Assembly: GCA_904063045.1 (NCBI GenBank)
Contig: CAJFCJ010000009.1
Coordinates: forward strand, 414,942-478,941
Source: Dimorphilus gyrociliatus
Taxonomy: Eukaryota > Annelida > Polychaeta > Dinophilidae
Direction: 5' to 3'
Length of the DNA: 64,000 nt
Shown here: one piece after another, positions 32,101-43,546 of the stretch
Position numbering within the stretch: position 1 is the first letter of the stretch
Layout: each line of letters begins with the position of its first letter
Translations under genes and position numbers: made by a program
Notes under the pieces: generated by a model
Seen by the model: the letters and a program-made list of their open reading frames with translations, nothing else
What the model was told of the DNA's origin: nothing
Database searches by the model: none

Positions 32101-34192
32101 CAACGGTGAATTGGAATTGGTTAGAGAACATCCACGAATGACTCTTAGAACCATCTACAAACTTGCCCAAAGACAAAAGCCTTCCGTAACTGCTTACATG
32201 AGACCAGCTACCATCGTTGTTTTGGAAGAAAAGAAAGAAATTAAAGTTTACGAACAAGTCACTCCAATCCTTGCCAAGGAAACCGTTGAACCATTCACCA
32301 TCCAAAAGACCATCCAATTGCCATACCTCTTCCCAGAAATCACCATGGAAGTTGAATCTTGCATCAGAAAGACACCATTCTCTGCTGTTCCCCTTATGGC
32401 ATGCCCCAACAAACTCCGTCTTGTCGTTGAACAAGAATTGGACACCCCAGTTGAACTTTTGGTTGAACTTAGACCATACGAAAGAATCGAAAGACCAATC
32501 ATCAAAGAAACTATGGATGTCGAAAGTGCTTACCAAAAATTGTGGTCTGGCTTGTATGGTGAAGATATCGTTGATATGGTCAATGATACCGATTCTAGAA
32601 TCCCATTCGATTTCGGACATGTTGAAAAACACTTTTACAGATCAGCATTGAAAGTTAAAATCCAACAAAGATCATCCAGCAGATGGCTCTCAACTGTCAG
32701 ACCAGAAGTAGAACTTAACTTGAAATGGATCTTTACCAGAAACTTCCTTCACCACCAATTCGCTGTGTTGATGACCCAAAAGTCTCTTCCCCAAACCTAT
32801 GTCAAGGGACACTTTGTCGCCCCAACTCTTTGCATGAACGGATTCTGCAACCAAAGACAATTCGCTGGTCTTTCCGTCTTCGTTGACCATCGCCGAATCA
32901 GCATGATCAACCTCTTTGTTGAAGATTTGAAGGAAATCAACAAATACTTGGGAATCCATCACGAACAATGCTTCAACCAACAAACTCAACTCTTGAAATA
33001 CGTTCTTCCACAAACCGTCAGGGTTGAAATGAGAAGCTCCCCAATGACCGTTCAACTTCTTCCCAAGAGCGCTATCGAAACCCTTGTTATCCTTCAAGGC
33101 TGGATTCACCAAATCATGGAACAATACGCTGATGTCTCTATGAGATACAACCCAAGAATTGGAGTCCTCAACTACGAATTGCTTGTCAAGATGTGCCCAG
33201 CTTTGGGTAAGGTTGATCTCGTTGCCAACACTATGTTGACCACCATCCGTGCCACCAACCTCCCAGTCTTTACCTTCCTCGTCCCTGATGTTCTTCCAAT
33301 CCGTCCAACAACCGTCAACAGACAATCTCTCTACAAACCAGTCTGCACCAAGACTGCCAAGATTGTCAAAACTTTCGAAGGCAAAGTTTACCACACCTCT
33401 GAAAAGAGCGAATGTGAAACCGTTCTTGCCAAGGATTGCCGTCCAAGACCCCAATGGATGATCACTTCCACAACTGAGGAAACCTCTCAACAAAAAATCG
33501 AAATCTACTACGGACAAGAAAGCCTCATCCAAATCGTTCCAAGATCTTTCGGAGTTCTCCCCAAGTTGATCGTCAACGGCAAACATTTCAACCTCGAAAG
33601 AGAATTGACCTCCCTCAGAATCCCATCTGAATACACCACAGACCACATCGTCTGCCAAAGACAAGGATTTGAAGGACAAACCCAAAAAGTTATTTGCCAA
33701 TCCGAAATCCAAGGATGGACTGTCGTAAGTGACGGTTATGAAACCAAAGTTGTCATTGCCCCAGAAATGAGAGGATACGTTTGCGGTCAATGCGAATACT
33801 TACAAGATAGCAGCAGATCTGAAGAGCTCATCAACCATGTTATCGAATCAGGATCATGCAGAAGAGAAAGAACCCTTTCCCTAAGAACCTGCCAACCTGT
33901 CTTGCAACACAGAATCGTAAAGAGACATCTCAGAAAGGGTGACATGATCTGCATTTCTCAACAAGCTTTCCCAGAATGCCCAAGAACTTGCAGACCAGAA
34001 AACAAATACAGAACCTTGAAGAACGTTAACTTCGTCTGTATGGAGAAAGAAGAAGCCATCTCCAGAGGATACATCCCAGCCCAATACAATGAATACACCG
34101 AAAAAATCGAAAGCATCGATAGAGTCTATGATTTGCCATTCACTGGAAATGAAATCACTGAAGAGCTTTTGGACATTCACGAGAGATGTTAA
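29177..34192 (+). CDS. Vitellogenin (large lipid transfer protein, yolk precursor)
   Basis: A 43-base exon (29177-29219) with the signal peptide MQSAILLLISLAFASA joins after one short intron to a 4910-base exon (29283-34192), giving 1650 residues. Layout fits the family: N-terminal lipid-binding vitellogenin domain (about residues 35-600, beta-barrel then a long helical part rich in paired helices), the following beta-sheet domain, and a von Willebrand D-like region near the C-terminus containing E-M-R-G-Y-V-C-G-Q-C (Cys about 1514-1517). It lacks the polyserine phosvitin run of vertebrates and many insects. It is secreted, carries lipid to oocytes, and is the yolk source. Codon use is highly biased (AGA, ATC, CTC, AAC, CCA) and unlike the AT-rich neighbours, which suggests massive expression. 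The 410- and 366-codon open frames on the opposite strand are by-products of this bias. Confidence 0.93.
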
Positions 34193-34196
34193 TAAA
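34191..34196 (+). terminator. Poly(A) signal overlapping the vitellogenin stop codon
   Basis: The stop TAA (34190-34192) continues into AATAAA, so the 3' UTR is probably only a few tens of bases. Confidence 0.55.
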
Positions 34197-34839
34197 CGGA
34201 CTGGCTTTAATAATCCCCCCTATTTAATTTTCGGACTAACGATTTAATTTAAAACTATATAATTTCGTTTTGTTTGGACCGTCTAAGGTTACAAATGTAC
34301 TAGAGTATTAAAACTTTAAATTAATAAATGCATTAAAATCTTTAAAAAAAGACAATAATTTAACAAAACTGGCAAATTATTCTTTATTATTATTTCGTGT
34401 TTATAAGATAAAGACGCTTTTCTTTGTTTTTTTTTTAAAAAAAAACACAAAAAAAACAAAAAAAGTCAAACGCCTATAAACAAAATTGTCTATGATACAA
34501 TATATCAATGAAAATGTAGATAAATAGCGACCTTTCTCCTGTATTATAAAAGAAATAGTGAATGCAGATTCTTTTCCATAACAATTAGAGGCACAAAAAT
34601 GTAATCATCAAGTGAAAGAAAATGTTCCATAAGACATGCAAAAATGAAAGAATCTTTCTTTTTATATCATAAACAAGCCTTTTCTTTGATATAATGAAGC
34701 AGGAACAATGAATGATAATCTTATTCCACTGTAGCAAAAAAAACCGAACATTGTTATAAATAAAACCGATTGAGAGAGGGTACAAAAAAAAACAAGGATC
34801 AAGATAGAGAGAGTGTATATATATATATATATATATACA

Positions 34840-34871
<32 letters not shown>

Positions 34872-34978
34872 ATTTTTTACTTCTTCATTATTTTAGGCCT
34901 ATTTAACACTCTAAGCCTAACTGCTTCCTAATCGTTCTTCTTGGGGCCGATCTCCACAGGCTGCTCAGAATAAGGTAT
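34193..34978. other. Convergent spacer, vitellogenin to KIF3A-like gene
   Basis: AT-rich 3' flanks of two converging genes with T/A homopolymers around 34420-34465 and a compound TA/GT microsatellite at 34815-34871. No gene was seen, except that the KIF3A-like frame continues for 16 codons past its stop at 34931-34978. Confidence 0.5.
34815..34871. repeat. Compound (TA)n-CAG-(TG)n microsatellite
   Basis: TA repeat 34815-34837, then CAGTATA, then about 14 copies of TG. Confidence 0.95.
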
Positions 34979-36675
34979 CTAAATATTTGATAAACCTATA
35001 TCTAGGGTATTTTTGTTATCTTTAACAGAAATTAGCGAAGTCTTCTTCATATTATTTCCAGTGTAAGCAATACACTTCAGCTGCCATTCGCCTAAAGCAT
35101 CGTCCCAGTCCATCTGTTGTTCAATTATTTCCTGATATTCCAAAGGTATAAAATTGTCAATAATTAGCATTTGTAAACGTAGTTCCTTGTTTAGATTTCG
35201 TAGATTATCTAATAGTCTTTCCATTTCTTTTTGATGTTCTAATTGAATTTCGGCATGTTCTGTTTTAGCTTGAATTAACATGGCCCATATTTTGTTTAAT
35301 TTAGCTGTCTTTCCTGAAGCTTCTTCCTGAAGATTTGAATATTTTTCTTCAATATCCAACTTTTCTTGCTGGAAAACAACATTTATTTCAGTATATGTCT
35401 ATATATATATATATATATAAATATTAATATATATAATATGTCTATATAAAGTATATATTTTTTAGGAATTAGGATTACCTCTTTCTTTTCAAGCTGCTTA
35501 CGAAGTTCTATTTGCTTGAAGGTACCTCTATCCAATTCCTTTGTGCTTTCTTCTAATAATCTTTCTTGTTCTTCGGCCTTTTGTAAAAGATTTTCACCCT
35601 CCACAATTATCTTCTTTTCAATTTGCAGTAGCTTATTCTTAATCATAGCTTTCTCTTTCCTATATGGAGAGAATAATGATGAGAATAATCTATTTTCTAT
35701 TTAAAGTCAGAGGAACCTACTCTGCTTGCCTTAATTCCATTTGTTTTTCAACAAGAACATTCTCAATTCTTAACTTACTTCTAGGACCTTTCTCCCTACT
35801 TTTATTTATCATCCTAATTGTTTCAATTCGATGTTCTAGTGGGAGCTCGTTATCGTGATGAGGTGATAACAAATTGTTTGTCTCCTCTTCGGATTCTTTC
35901 TCGCAACAGAAACCCGATTCATCCCCTGACTCTTCGCTATCTATAAATTTAGAGGAAACAATTTCAACAAGAAAGTAATAGTCAGAAAAACAGATGAAAA
36001 TAACTTTTCCCTATTTTATTTGTTTACTTGTTCTACTACTTTTGAGTAATACTTTTCTAGCGAAAAAAGCACAATTAGTAGGTCAGTCACTCACCTTCTT
36101 GTAATTTCTTTCGTAAATCTTCTATTTCCCTCTGGAATTTAAGAAGTAGAACATCTTTCGGATCGTCTTTAGAATATTCTTTTCTTCTCAGGTTTCTTAC
36201 CCCTCTCGGATATTTGAGAGCGGGAGACGGCTCTTGGTGGATATAATCGGCTGGACCAAGAACAATCTTATGGAAATAAAGAAAGAATATACATGTAAAA
36301 CAGTTCTGGTTTCTATTAAAAAGAATTATCGGGCTTGTTTATAGGGACAATTTTATAAATAAACGTGAATTTTGCATATCTCTATTAAGTATAAACACAG
36401 AATGACACCTGTTTTGAATAAGTTTGCCGTAGTTTGGCCGCATTATTCATCCTCACTATACATCCTGTTTCGCAAGACAAATTATCCAAGTTAGGAAAGC
36501 AGGTCGATTGATTATCACTCCCCGACAATTGATACTTCCTGGATCGTTTCCGTCTAAACAACGTCTTTAAACGTTTGGCTACAGATTTTGGTGAAGGTCT
36601 TTTATTGGTTGACAAAGAAGGCGTTACTTGATCGTTATGTATATTCAATGGGAATTTAGAATAGAACTCATCCAT
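34979..36675 (-). CDS. KIF3A-derived protein lacking the kinesin motor domain
   Basis: Minus-strand exons 36675-36409, 36266-36095, 35940-35721, 35659-35479 and 35368-34979 join to 409 residues. From exon 2 onward it is colinear with kinesin-II subunit KIF3A: the end of the motor (LGPADY, then a diverged helix), neck and stalk start [20 protein letters not shown], acidic linker, coiled coil with [19 protein letters not shown], and the tail [18 protein letters not shown], then [15 protein letters not shown]. Exon 1 supplies an 89-residue basic N-terminus ([14 protein letters not shown]) instead of the roughly 320-residue motor with its P-loop. The 680 bases up to the next gene are too short to hide a motor.  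It could still dimerise through the coiled coil and bind KAP or cargo, so a non-motile partner or competitor of kinesin-II is possible (inference). The ATG at 36675 is the first in frame. Confidence 0.82.
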
Positions 36676-37354
36676 TTCACATATCCTCTCCTCCTGCAAT
36701 ATGTACGTCCAGCAGCTGCAAACTGCAGAGTGATGAGCGAATTGTTTAGCCCACTCTGCAGTATGGCCGTGCAAACACCCACACACGTTTTTGGAAATTT
36801 GCCAATGTATAGTGTGTTAGATCAATTTCACCCTTTACGAAAAATCCTTATGAAAATCGTTAACTCAGCATCATTCCCATAATAGAATCTTAATCGTTTC
36901 TTAAGCTTTACTCTAACTTATAGGCCTATAAAGTATAAGTTAAATCCCAAAGCGATAAACTTATTTTATTAGAGAGAATAACTGAGAGGAAGAAAAGGGG
37001 AATTTTTAAATACTTTAGTTGCTTTTTATTTCTCTCTCTCTCTCTCTCCCGCTCTCCCCACGTCTCTCTCTTCTGTTTTAATAAAATGTTGCCTAAGTGT
37101 TAAAAAATACTAAAGTAAAAATAGAGAAGTAAAAACAAGCTACTTATTTAAATATTTTGCAAGTGAAAATCATTTGTATTGTTTTCTCATACTGAAAAAG
37201 GAAAAGTTAGTTTGCCCGGCTTTTCCCATTCTATTATTTTTTTACTTTTGGACTAATACAAAGAGAATATGAAATCAACTAAAAAAATGATTATTTCAAC
37301 ATCAATTAAGCGTTATTCAACCACTTAATTATAGCCAATAATATAATTTCACAT
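36676..37354. other. Spacer between PKD2 and the KIF3A-like gene
   Basis: 680 bases with a CT microsatellite at 37031-37049. It holds the PKD2 3' end and the promoter of the KIF3A-like gene. No motor-domain exon, P-loop or switch motif is present. Confidence 0.55.
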
Positions 37355-40300
37355 TTAATTAGAGGTTAATGCTTTAGTAGGTGGCGCCAATTGAAGAAAA
37401 TAACCAATTATTACAGGCATTTGCACTTCGTTAGAAGATTGTTTACAGAGAGAAACTGTGAAAATAGAATTTGAAGAAAAAAGTTCTTTGTAACTTTTTC
37501 TGCTTTCCTCAATTTCTTTACTGTTTGGGGAGAAAATAATCAATATTAGCGTAAGAGTCGTAAACAAATATAAGGATATGCTTAGATAAGCTAATGCATT
37601 TTGTGTACGAACATTTGGGGCTCCTCCCATATTTGATCCTGGTCTGGATGGGGGACGTTGACGTAGACTAGCTGAAGAACCCATACCGTCAGAGTCCCAC
37701 TTTTCAAGTTCATCCCTGACTAGCTTCTCCATTTGCTCTCGTTTATCATCATCTCCGCCAGACTATTTAAAAACATTATTATGTTAGTTAGTGATTACCC
37801 GATTAATTAGCTAATATATATATACTGTATATATATATAAGTATATGTCTATATTTACCTCACTAATACTATCTAGCAGCTTACTCATCGTCTCTCTTCT
37901 TTTTGTCTTTGCTCTCTCCATTGCTTCAAGTTTTAGTAGAACGGCATCGATTTTCGATACTATCGATCCTATAGAATGCTCCATCCTATCAACTCTTCTC
38001 GCAAGTATGACAAACTCTTCATAAGATACACCTGAAGTGGATCTTGCACCGTGATCCTCCTCGTCGCTGTCAGAACCAAGACCACTCTTAGGTCTATCGC
38101 CTGCTTCAACATCCATTAAGTCCTTGCTTAATTTCTGTTTCTGTCCTTCGAGATCAGCTTGCATTCTCTTTTGCTCATTTTCGTCAAGAATTCTATCTCC
38201 GTCCAGATCGTATTTAGCGAAAACTGCTTCGATTTCAGCTTCGGCATAACCTCTTGTCTTTAGATCTTGTCTCCATTCCTCGAAATCTAGCTGTTTATCG
38301 TGATTAATATCAGCTGATTTCAATGCTTTTTGGATATCGATAATCTTATCTCTCTTTATGTTCAATTTATCCAACATCTTGTCGTAACTCTTCTTAAAGT
38401 AATCGCCAACTTCAAATTCGTTCTGCTGACTTGAAACATCTGCTTTGACCTCCGAGTAAGTGTCGTTGATGATGGCCAAAAACATGTTAAGGAGGACAAA
38501 GAATACGAAGAATACGTAGAGAATAAAGTACATGGGACCCAAAACTCTATTTGCAGCTTCTAATTCGTGGAAGTTAAAATCACCCAAGATGATACGGAAA
38601 AGGGTAAAGATTGCACTAGGGAATGACGAAAAGTCTTTAACCTGGGTACCGAAGATTAAATATCCCAATTGTGCAAAAGCCAAGAACACAATAAAGAACA
38701 TAACAGCAAAACCAGCTAAATCTTTAGCACATCTAGCCAGAGTGGAACTAAGTTGGGTCATTGTTTTGTTGAAAGAGATGTACTTGAAAATTTTAATCCA
38801 TGCAAGGAAAACCAGTATAGCGATTGCGCTGTTAAATTGAACTTGCCAATAGCTGAGAAATTCAAAATCAGGATATTCCTCAGGCTGTTTCAAGAGATCA
38901 GTTAGCATTTTATCGACTTTAATCGTTCTATAAACGTTGAATATCACGCAGACAAAGGAAATTACTATTACGAGAATGTCCAAAATGTTCCAGAAACTCT
39001 TAAAGTAGCTGAATTTTAGTCTTTTGATCTCAAGAACTTCCTCTACAATATAATAGCAGATGAATAAGCAGAAAATAGCCTCGCAAGCCAAAACGAAATA
39101 ATCTCCAGCAGTTACATAACGAATAAGCTTTACGGTTCTAAAATTCCAAGATGGTATAGCTCCTCCCGTTGCTGGGAATTCAATTAGCAAACGAACCACA
39201 CAGAATAAATTAATATTGGCATTGTAGACAGTGAAATCAACGAAAATGGCTCTCGTTCCCCTATCCAACCAGAGATTTTGCTTTAAATCGGCAATAATTA
39301 TCTTGGATTTTTCCATAGTTGTTGCCAAATTTTGAACATAACCTCCACCACCGTAAGTACTTATCAATCCCCAGTGAGAACTTCCTTTCAATTGCGATTC
39401 CGAGCTGTACGTCCATCTGATAAAGGAAAGAAAAGATAGAAAATGTTGAAATTCATCTAAATTAAACTTACGCGGATCCATTCATCTTTCCAAAAGGATT
39501 TTTATCTTCAATACTCTTAGCATAAACATCATAACACTGTTTAATATCATTTTGAAAATCGCTGTGAACCGTGCAAGAGTCGTTCCGAACTTTCAATTGT
39601 CTTAGTCGGGGAACTCCTAAAACTTTGTTCTCGTAGAAGATATAACCAAGTTCATTCTGGCTAACATTTCTTCCATTGTACCATTTTTCCCAGTACAAAC
39701 CGTCCATAAGAGGAGTTTCAGAGAACTGTATAATAAAATAAAAAAAAGCGTCTAAAAAGAGTCAACTATAGGAAAAATATATGTTTGTACCCTCCAAAAA
39801 TCGGCCATACTAGTCATTCCACGGAAAGTATTCTTAGTATCAGGAAATTGGGAGTCCAAGAACAATTCACTCATAACTTTCGTGTAATAATATAAAGTTG
39901 GACTGGTCATAGCGAAGGTCACTGAAAATGGAAATATAGAAATAAATCAATCGATAATATCTGAAATAAGAAATAAACAAAAGCGTTGGGAGAAGATAAT
40001 CAAAAATTCAGAATATAACTCTTTTCTAATAAATAATTCAATGTTTTATTATTTTTTATTAAAAAAAAAAAAAGATTCAGCCTATCCTAATGTGGAATAT
40101 AAATAAAAAAGACTTGAATAATTTGCACGGAATATATTGTTTCATTAGAATTCCTTTAAGGTTAAAAAAGAAATCTATATATTGATTTTTGAAGTTAGAA
40201 ATAATTGAATAGATAAGATTTTTGTGTAGGTTTTCAATTGAGAAAGTCGTTTGAATAATTAAGTTCTAATCTAACAATAGGATATTTTTAATATTAATTG

Positions 40301-40807
40301 AATAAGTTAATTTTATGGCTTTTGTCTTATTAAGTCTTAAAAGCTATTACTTTTAAAATATACTATTTTTCTTACCAATACACAAGATGATAAGGAAAAT
40401 TACGTAGACCAGTAATTCTCTTAAAGTTGTCTTAATGTGCATTTCCTTATCGGAAGTTGTGTCTTCCGTTTGTCTAGTTGCCCACAGAGCTAAAAAGTTG
40501 AAAGGAAAAACAGCAGTTTTTTAATTGAAATTTCTTGGAAAAGCAAACTTTTTCCCATCTTACCTCTAACGATTCTTGAAAATCTTTGTGCACAACCTGT
40601 GTTTGGATCTTCAACTTGGAGCTCAACTTCTTCTCTCGGGTCCTTCGAATTAGGATCATACAACTCGCTTTGCATGGGTGCTGGTGCATCGTCATTTCCA
40701 AAGCTAGGATTGTCTTTACCAGAATCAGTAGACCAGGCTTGGCGACTCTGAGCCGAAGCTGGACGGTTAAGTTTTGCTTGAGATCTCGAGCTAGACGGAC
40801 GCGACAT
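37355..40807 (-). CDS. PKD2: Polycystin-2 (TRPP cation channel)
   Basis: Ciliary/ER non-selective Ca2+-permeable channel. Minus-strand exons 40807-40564, 40489-40376, 39921-39791, 39725-39472, 39416-37859 and 37762-37355 join to 902 residues (human 968). Seen in order: Ser/Pro-rich N-terminus; S1 ([14 protein letters not shown]); the polycystin extracellular domain with [37 protein letters not shown] and [16 protein letters not shown]2-S6; the pore [11 protein letters not shown]6 [17 protein letters not shown]; two EF-hands ([13 protein letters not shown] and [12 protein letters not shown]); and the coiled coil [20 protein letters not shown] followed by [16 protein letters not shown]. Two intact EF-hands is the usual invertebrate state; human has one canonical. 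The final reading frame runs past the family end into a hydrophobic tail, so the last exon may be spliced differently. Confidence 0.97.
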
Positions 40808-41990
40808 GCTTGAATGCTAGTTGGCGTTCGAATGGCGTTCAACTTAAAAACACCGCATTAATTAAGTTTGCGTCACAATCTCCACGGGTGAAGCTTGAAT
40901 AAAACATGCTTTTGCTCTTCGTTATTGATTATCAGGGTTACGGTTCAATCGCCAAATTAAATATTACTGAGCATTGCAGTCTTAAATGCGTAGTTTATAA
41001 ACTTTTGTACGAGATATATGGATGATTTAATAAAAAACTGATAGGATCCTCGAAATATAAAGATTATTAGGATAGGAATACAAAAATTCTAGATTAGATT
41101 CTAGTGCATGAGAATGAAAAGATAGATGGAATAAAGGAAAAATAAGAATATATCTTTTATGCAATCTAATAAATTTTCCAGTTTATTCAATAAATGAATG
41201 AATTAAGTGACCCTTAACATTTCAAATGTAATAGGTTCTTTCCAATGGTTTTAAAGTATTCATAAATGTTAAATATAAATTGATCATAATCTCTTCTTCT
41301 TCTTCTTTTTCTTCTACTTCTCCTTTTTTTGGTGAATGAAGAAAGAGAAAATAAAACATAGAGTTGTTAGTATTATTTAGAAAAGTGAAAAATAATTCTA
41401 TCTTTTTAAAATATAGCTCGTCATGTAAACGAGGTAAGCGGGAGTGAGAGGATCGCGAAAAGTGGTGCGGAAGTTCTCTCTACCATTATACTATGTTGGC
41501 TTAAATGTGGGACAATAGGAAGCAAAAAACTGTTATTTCGGCACGTTCCTACCTTTATTTTGTACAAGAGCAATGAGCCTTCAGAATTTCTATTTAGGGA
41601 TCATCAGGAAATTGTCTAGAAAGCTAATAATTTATTCCCCACTTTTAACCGCAAATTACTTATACAGTATATAAATTTTTGTTGTGCAGTTTTAGACTAC
41701 GCTGAAAGGATTTTCATAATTTGTCACCTTAAGCTTGAGACTTTGTCTTACTAAGAGGAAGACTGATTAGAAAAGTACTCTTTAATCCAACAAACTAATA
41801 TTTACTTAGTCATCTAAGATATAATTACGAAAAACATACAGTAGCGACATCTATATGAGTGCAATAACTGTATACACCAGATGTCATAGGAAATTTAAGG
41901 CGTCTGCTCTCTTCGTCTTACATGCGACGGATGTAGCACAGAGCTGGAGTTGGAGGAAAAAAGACCACATTTTTTACATTTAGTGCCATA
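40808..41990. promoter_or_regulatory. Divergent promoter region, PKD2 / TMEM64
   Basis: 1.2 kb of AT-rich DNA between divergent starts, with a CTT-rich run at 41292-41330 and a TATACAGTATATA element at 41661-41672. No coding exon was recognised. Confidence 0.4.
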
Positions 41991-42993
41991 ATGCACACTA
42001 CTTTCTTCATGTCGAAGACTCTGGGTGGTATAGTGTCGAAGATTTCTGGTCATTTGCGAAATGGGCGGAGTAAGCTTCCATTTACCCACAAGAGAAACGC
42101 CAGTGACGTGAATTTGGAGATAAGCGTTTATATCGGTCGGAAGAGACTAATCGCCTGCATCTGCTTATTTTTACTAGCCATAACAATATGCCTTTTCACC
42201 GGCCGTCATTACTTTAAGTTGCTACTAATTAACATCGAAAAGGGTGATATAGTTATAACCTTTTTGGTTTTTTTGGTACTTTTCGCATTGGTATCATTAC
42301 CGATAGCTTGGGGATATGTTCTTCTCAACGTCGCTTCCGGTTATCTCTATGGTTTATTATTCGGAGCATTGTTTGTTAGTGTCTGCGCCTTATTTGGAAT
42401 AGTTTTCGCGCATTTTGCCTTGAAAACCTTTTGTACAAATCTTTTTATAGAGCGTATACTAAAGAACAATACTATTCAATCATTTATTAAGCTTGTTGAA
42501 AATAATCCGAGAAAGATTGTTGTCATTTCAAGACTAACGCCAATACCATTCGGTTTGCAAAACGCATTATTTGCAGTAAGTTATTTATTATTAGCTCTAT
42601 TTCTTTAATAACTAAATTGGTTTACAGCTGTCGAATATATCCAGTGGCAGGTATTTAATAGCTTCAGTCATTGGACTGCTACCTACCCAAATACTCAATG
42701 CTTACATTGGTTCAACATTACGATCTATGGAGGATGTTATCCTTCACAATGTGAACAGTACAACTTCATTTTTAGGATATCTAGCATTCGCCGTTCAAGT
42801 GAGTTATTAAACATAAAATCATCGTCATATAGATAACCAGATTTATATTCCTTTATCTCACCTTACAATATAGATGATGACAACTATTCTGCTTTTAGTA
42901 TACGTAGCTAAGAAAGCTAAACATGAATTTAATAAAACAATGCAAAAGGAAAGTATTTTGGCAAATCCAAAATTGAGATTAATAACTGCTTAA
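41991..42993 (+). CDS. TMEM64: TMEM64 (VTT/DedA-like membrane protein)
   Basis: Exons 41991-42575, 42628-42798 and 42874-42993 give 291 residues. Six or so hydrophobic helices form the SNARE-associated (VTT/DedA) domain, with the family signature V-I-S-R-L-T-P-I-P-F-G-L-Q-N-A at about residue 182 and the upstream G.LYG..FGA..V motif. TMEM64 regulates SERCA2 and Wnt signalling in vertebrates, and the wider VTT family includes lipid scramblases (TMEM41B, VMP1). A second in-frame Met at 42009 could be the true start, since the six residues before it are not conserved in the family as I know it. All splice phases agree. Confidence 0.9.
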
Positions 42994-43546
42994 AATATCT
43001 TTTGTAATAAAATGGATAATTTCTTTTTTTGTTTAATTTTACTTTATTATGTTTCTTTTTATATAAGTTTTAACAAACGATCTGAAAAATACAAGAAAAA
43101 GAATAAAAAATTCAATTATTAAATATCTTCTAGAATTTTTTTCTGTATTGAATTCAAACAGAATATTTATAAACATTTTTTATTTCATTAGAAATCATTA
43201 ATTATATTTAAATTTTCAGTTATATTTTGTACAGTTTATATTTTTTTATCAACTTTTTTCTTTCTGTTTTATTATCACCAAAAATTTCAAGAATGATGTT
43301 CTCAGTAAAGCTTTTTTGAAATGGAATGTAAAAGTAAGCCGTCTGGAATTTCTTTTTTTTTTTTCTATTTCGTTATATACCCAGAAAAGAGAGTGAAAGA
43401 GAGAGAGAGAGAGAAGAGAGAAGCTAGGGAAATGAGAGGAGGGTGGGAGTGGAGTCTCTAAACACTTCTTTTTTAAAAATTGACTAGAAAGACAGATTGA
43501 AATATTATTCATATTATAATCTTCTTGTTAAAATTAAATCACTTGT
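42994..43546. other. Convergent spacer, TMEM64 to TMEM181
   Basis: Very AT-rich 3' flank with a GA tract at 43397-43418. No gene seen. Confidence 0.5.
43006..43011 (+). terminator. Poly(A) signal AATAAA, TMEM64
   Basis: AATAAA 13 bases after the TMEM64 stop codon. Confidence 0.5.

Noticed and set aside
31400-33790. Two long open frames (410 and 366 codons) on the minus strand of vitellogenin
   Set aside because: They lie fully antisense to a secure gene, have no start context, domains or splice logic, and result from vitellogenin avoiding codons whose complement is a stop.
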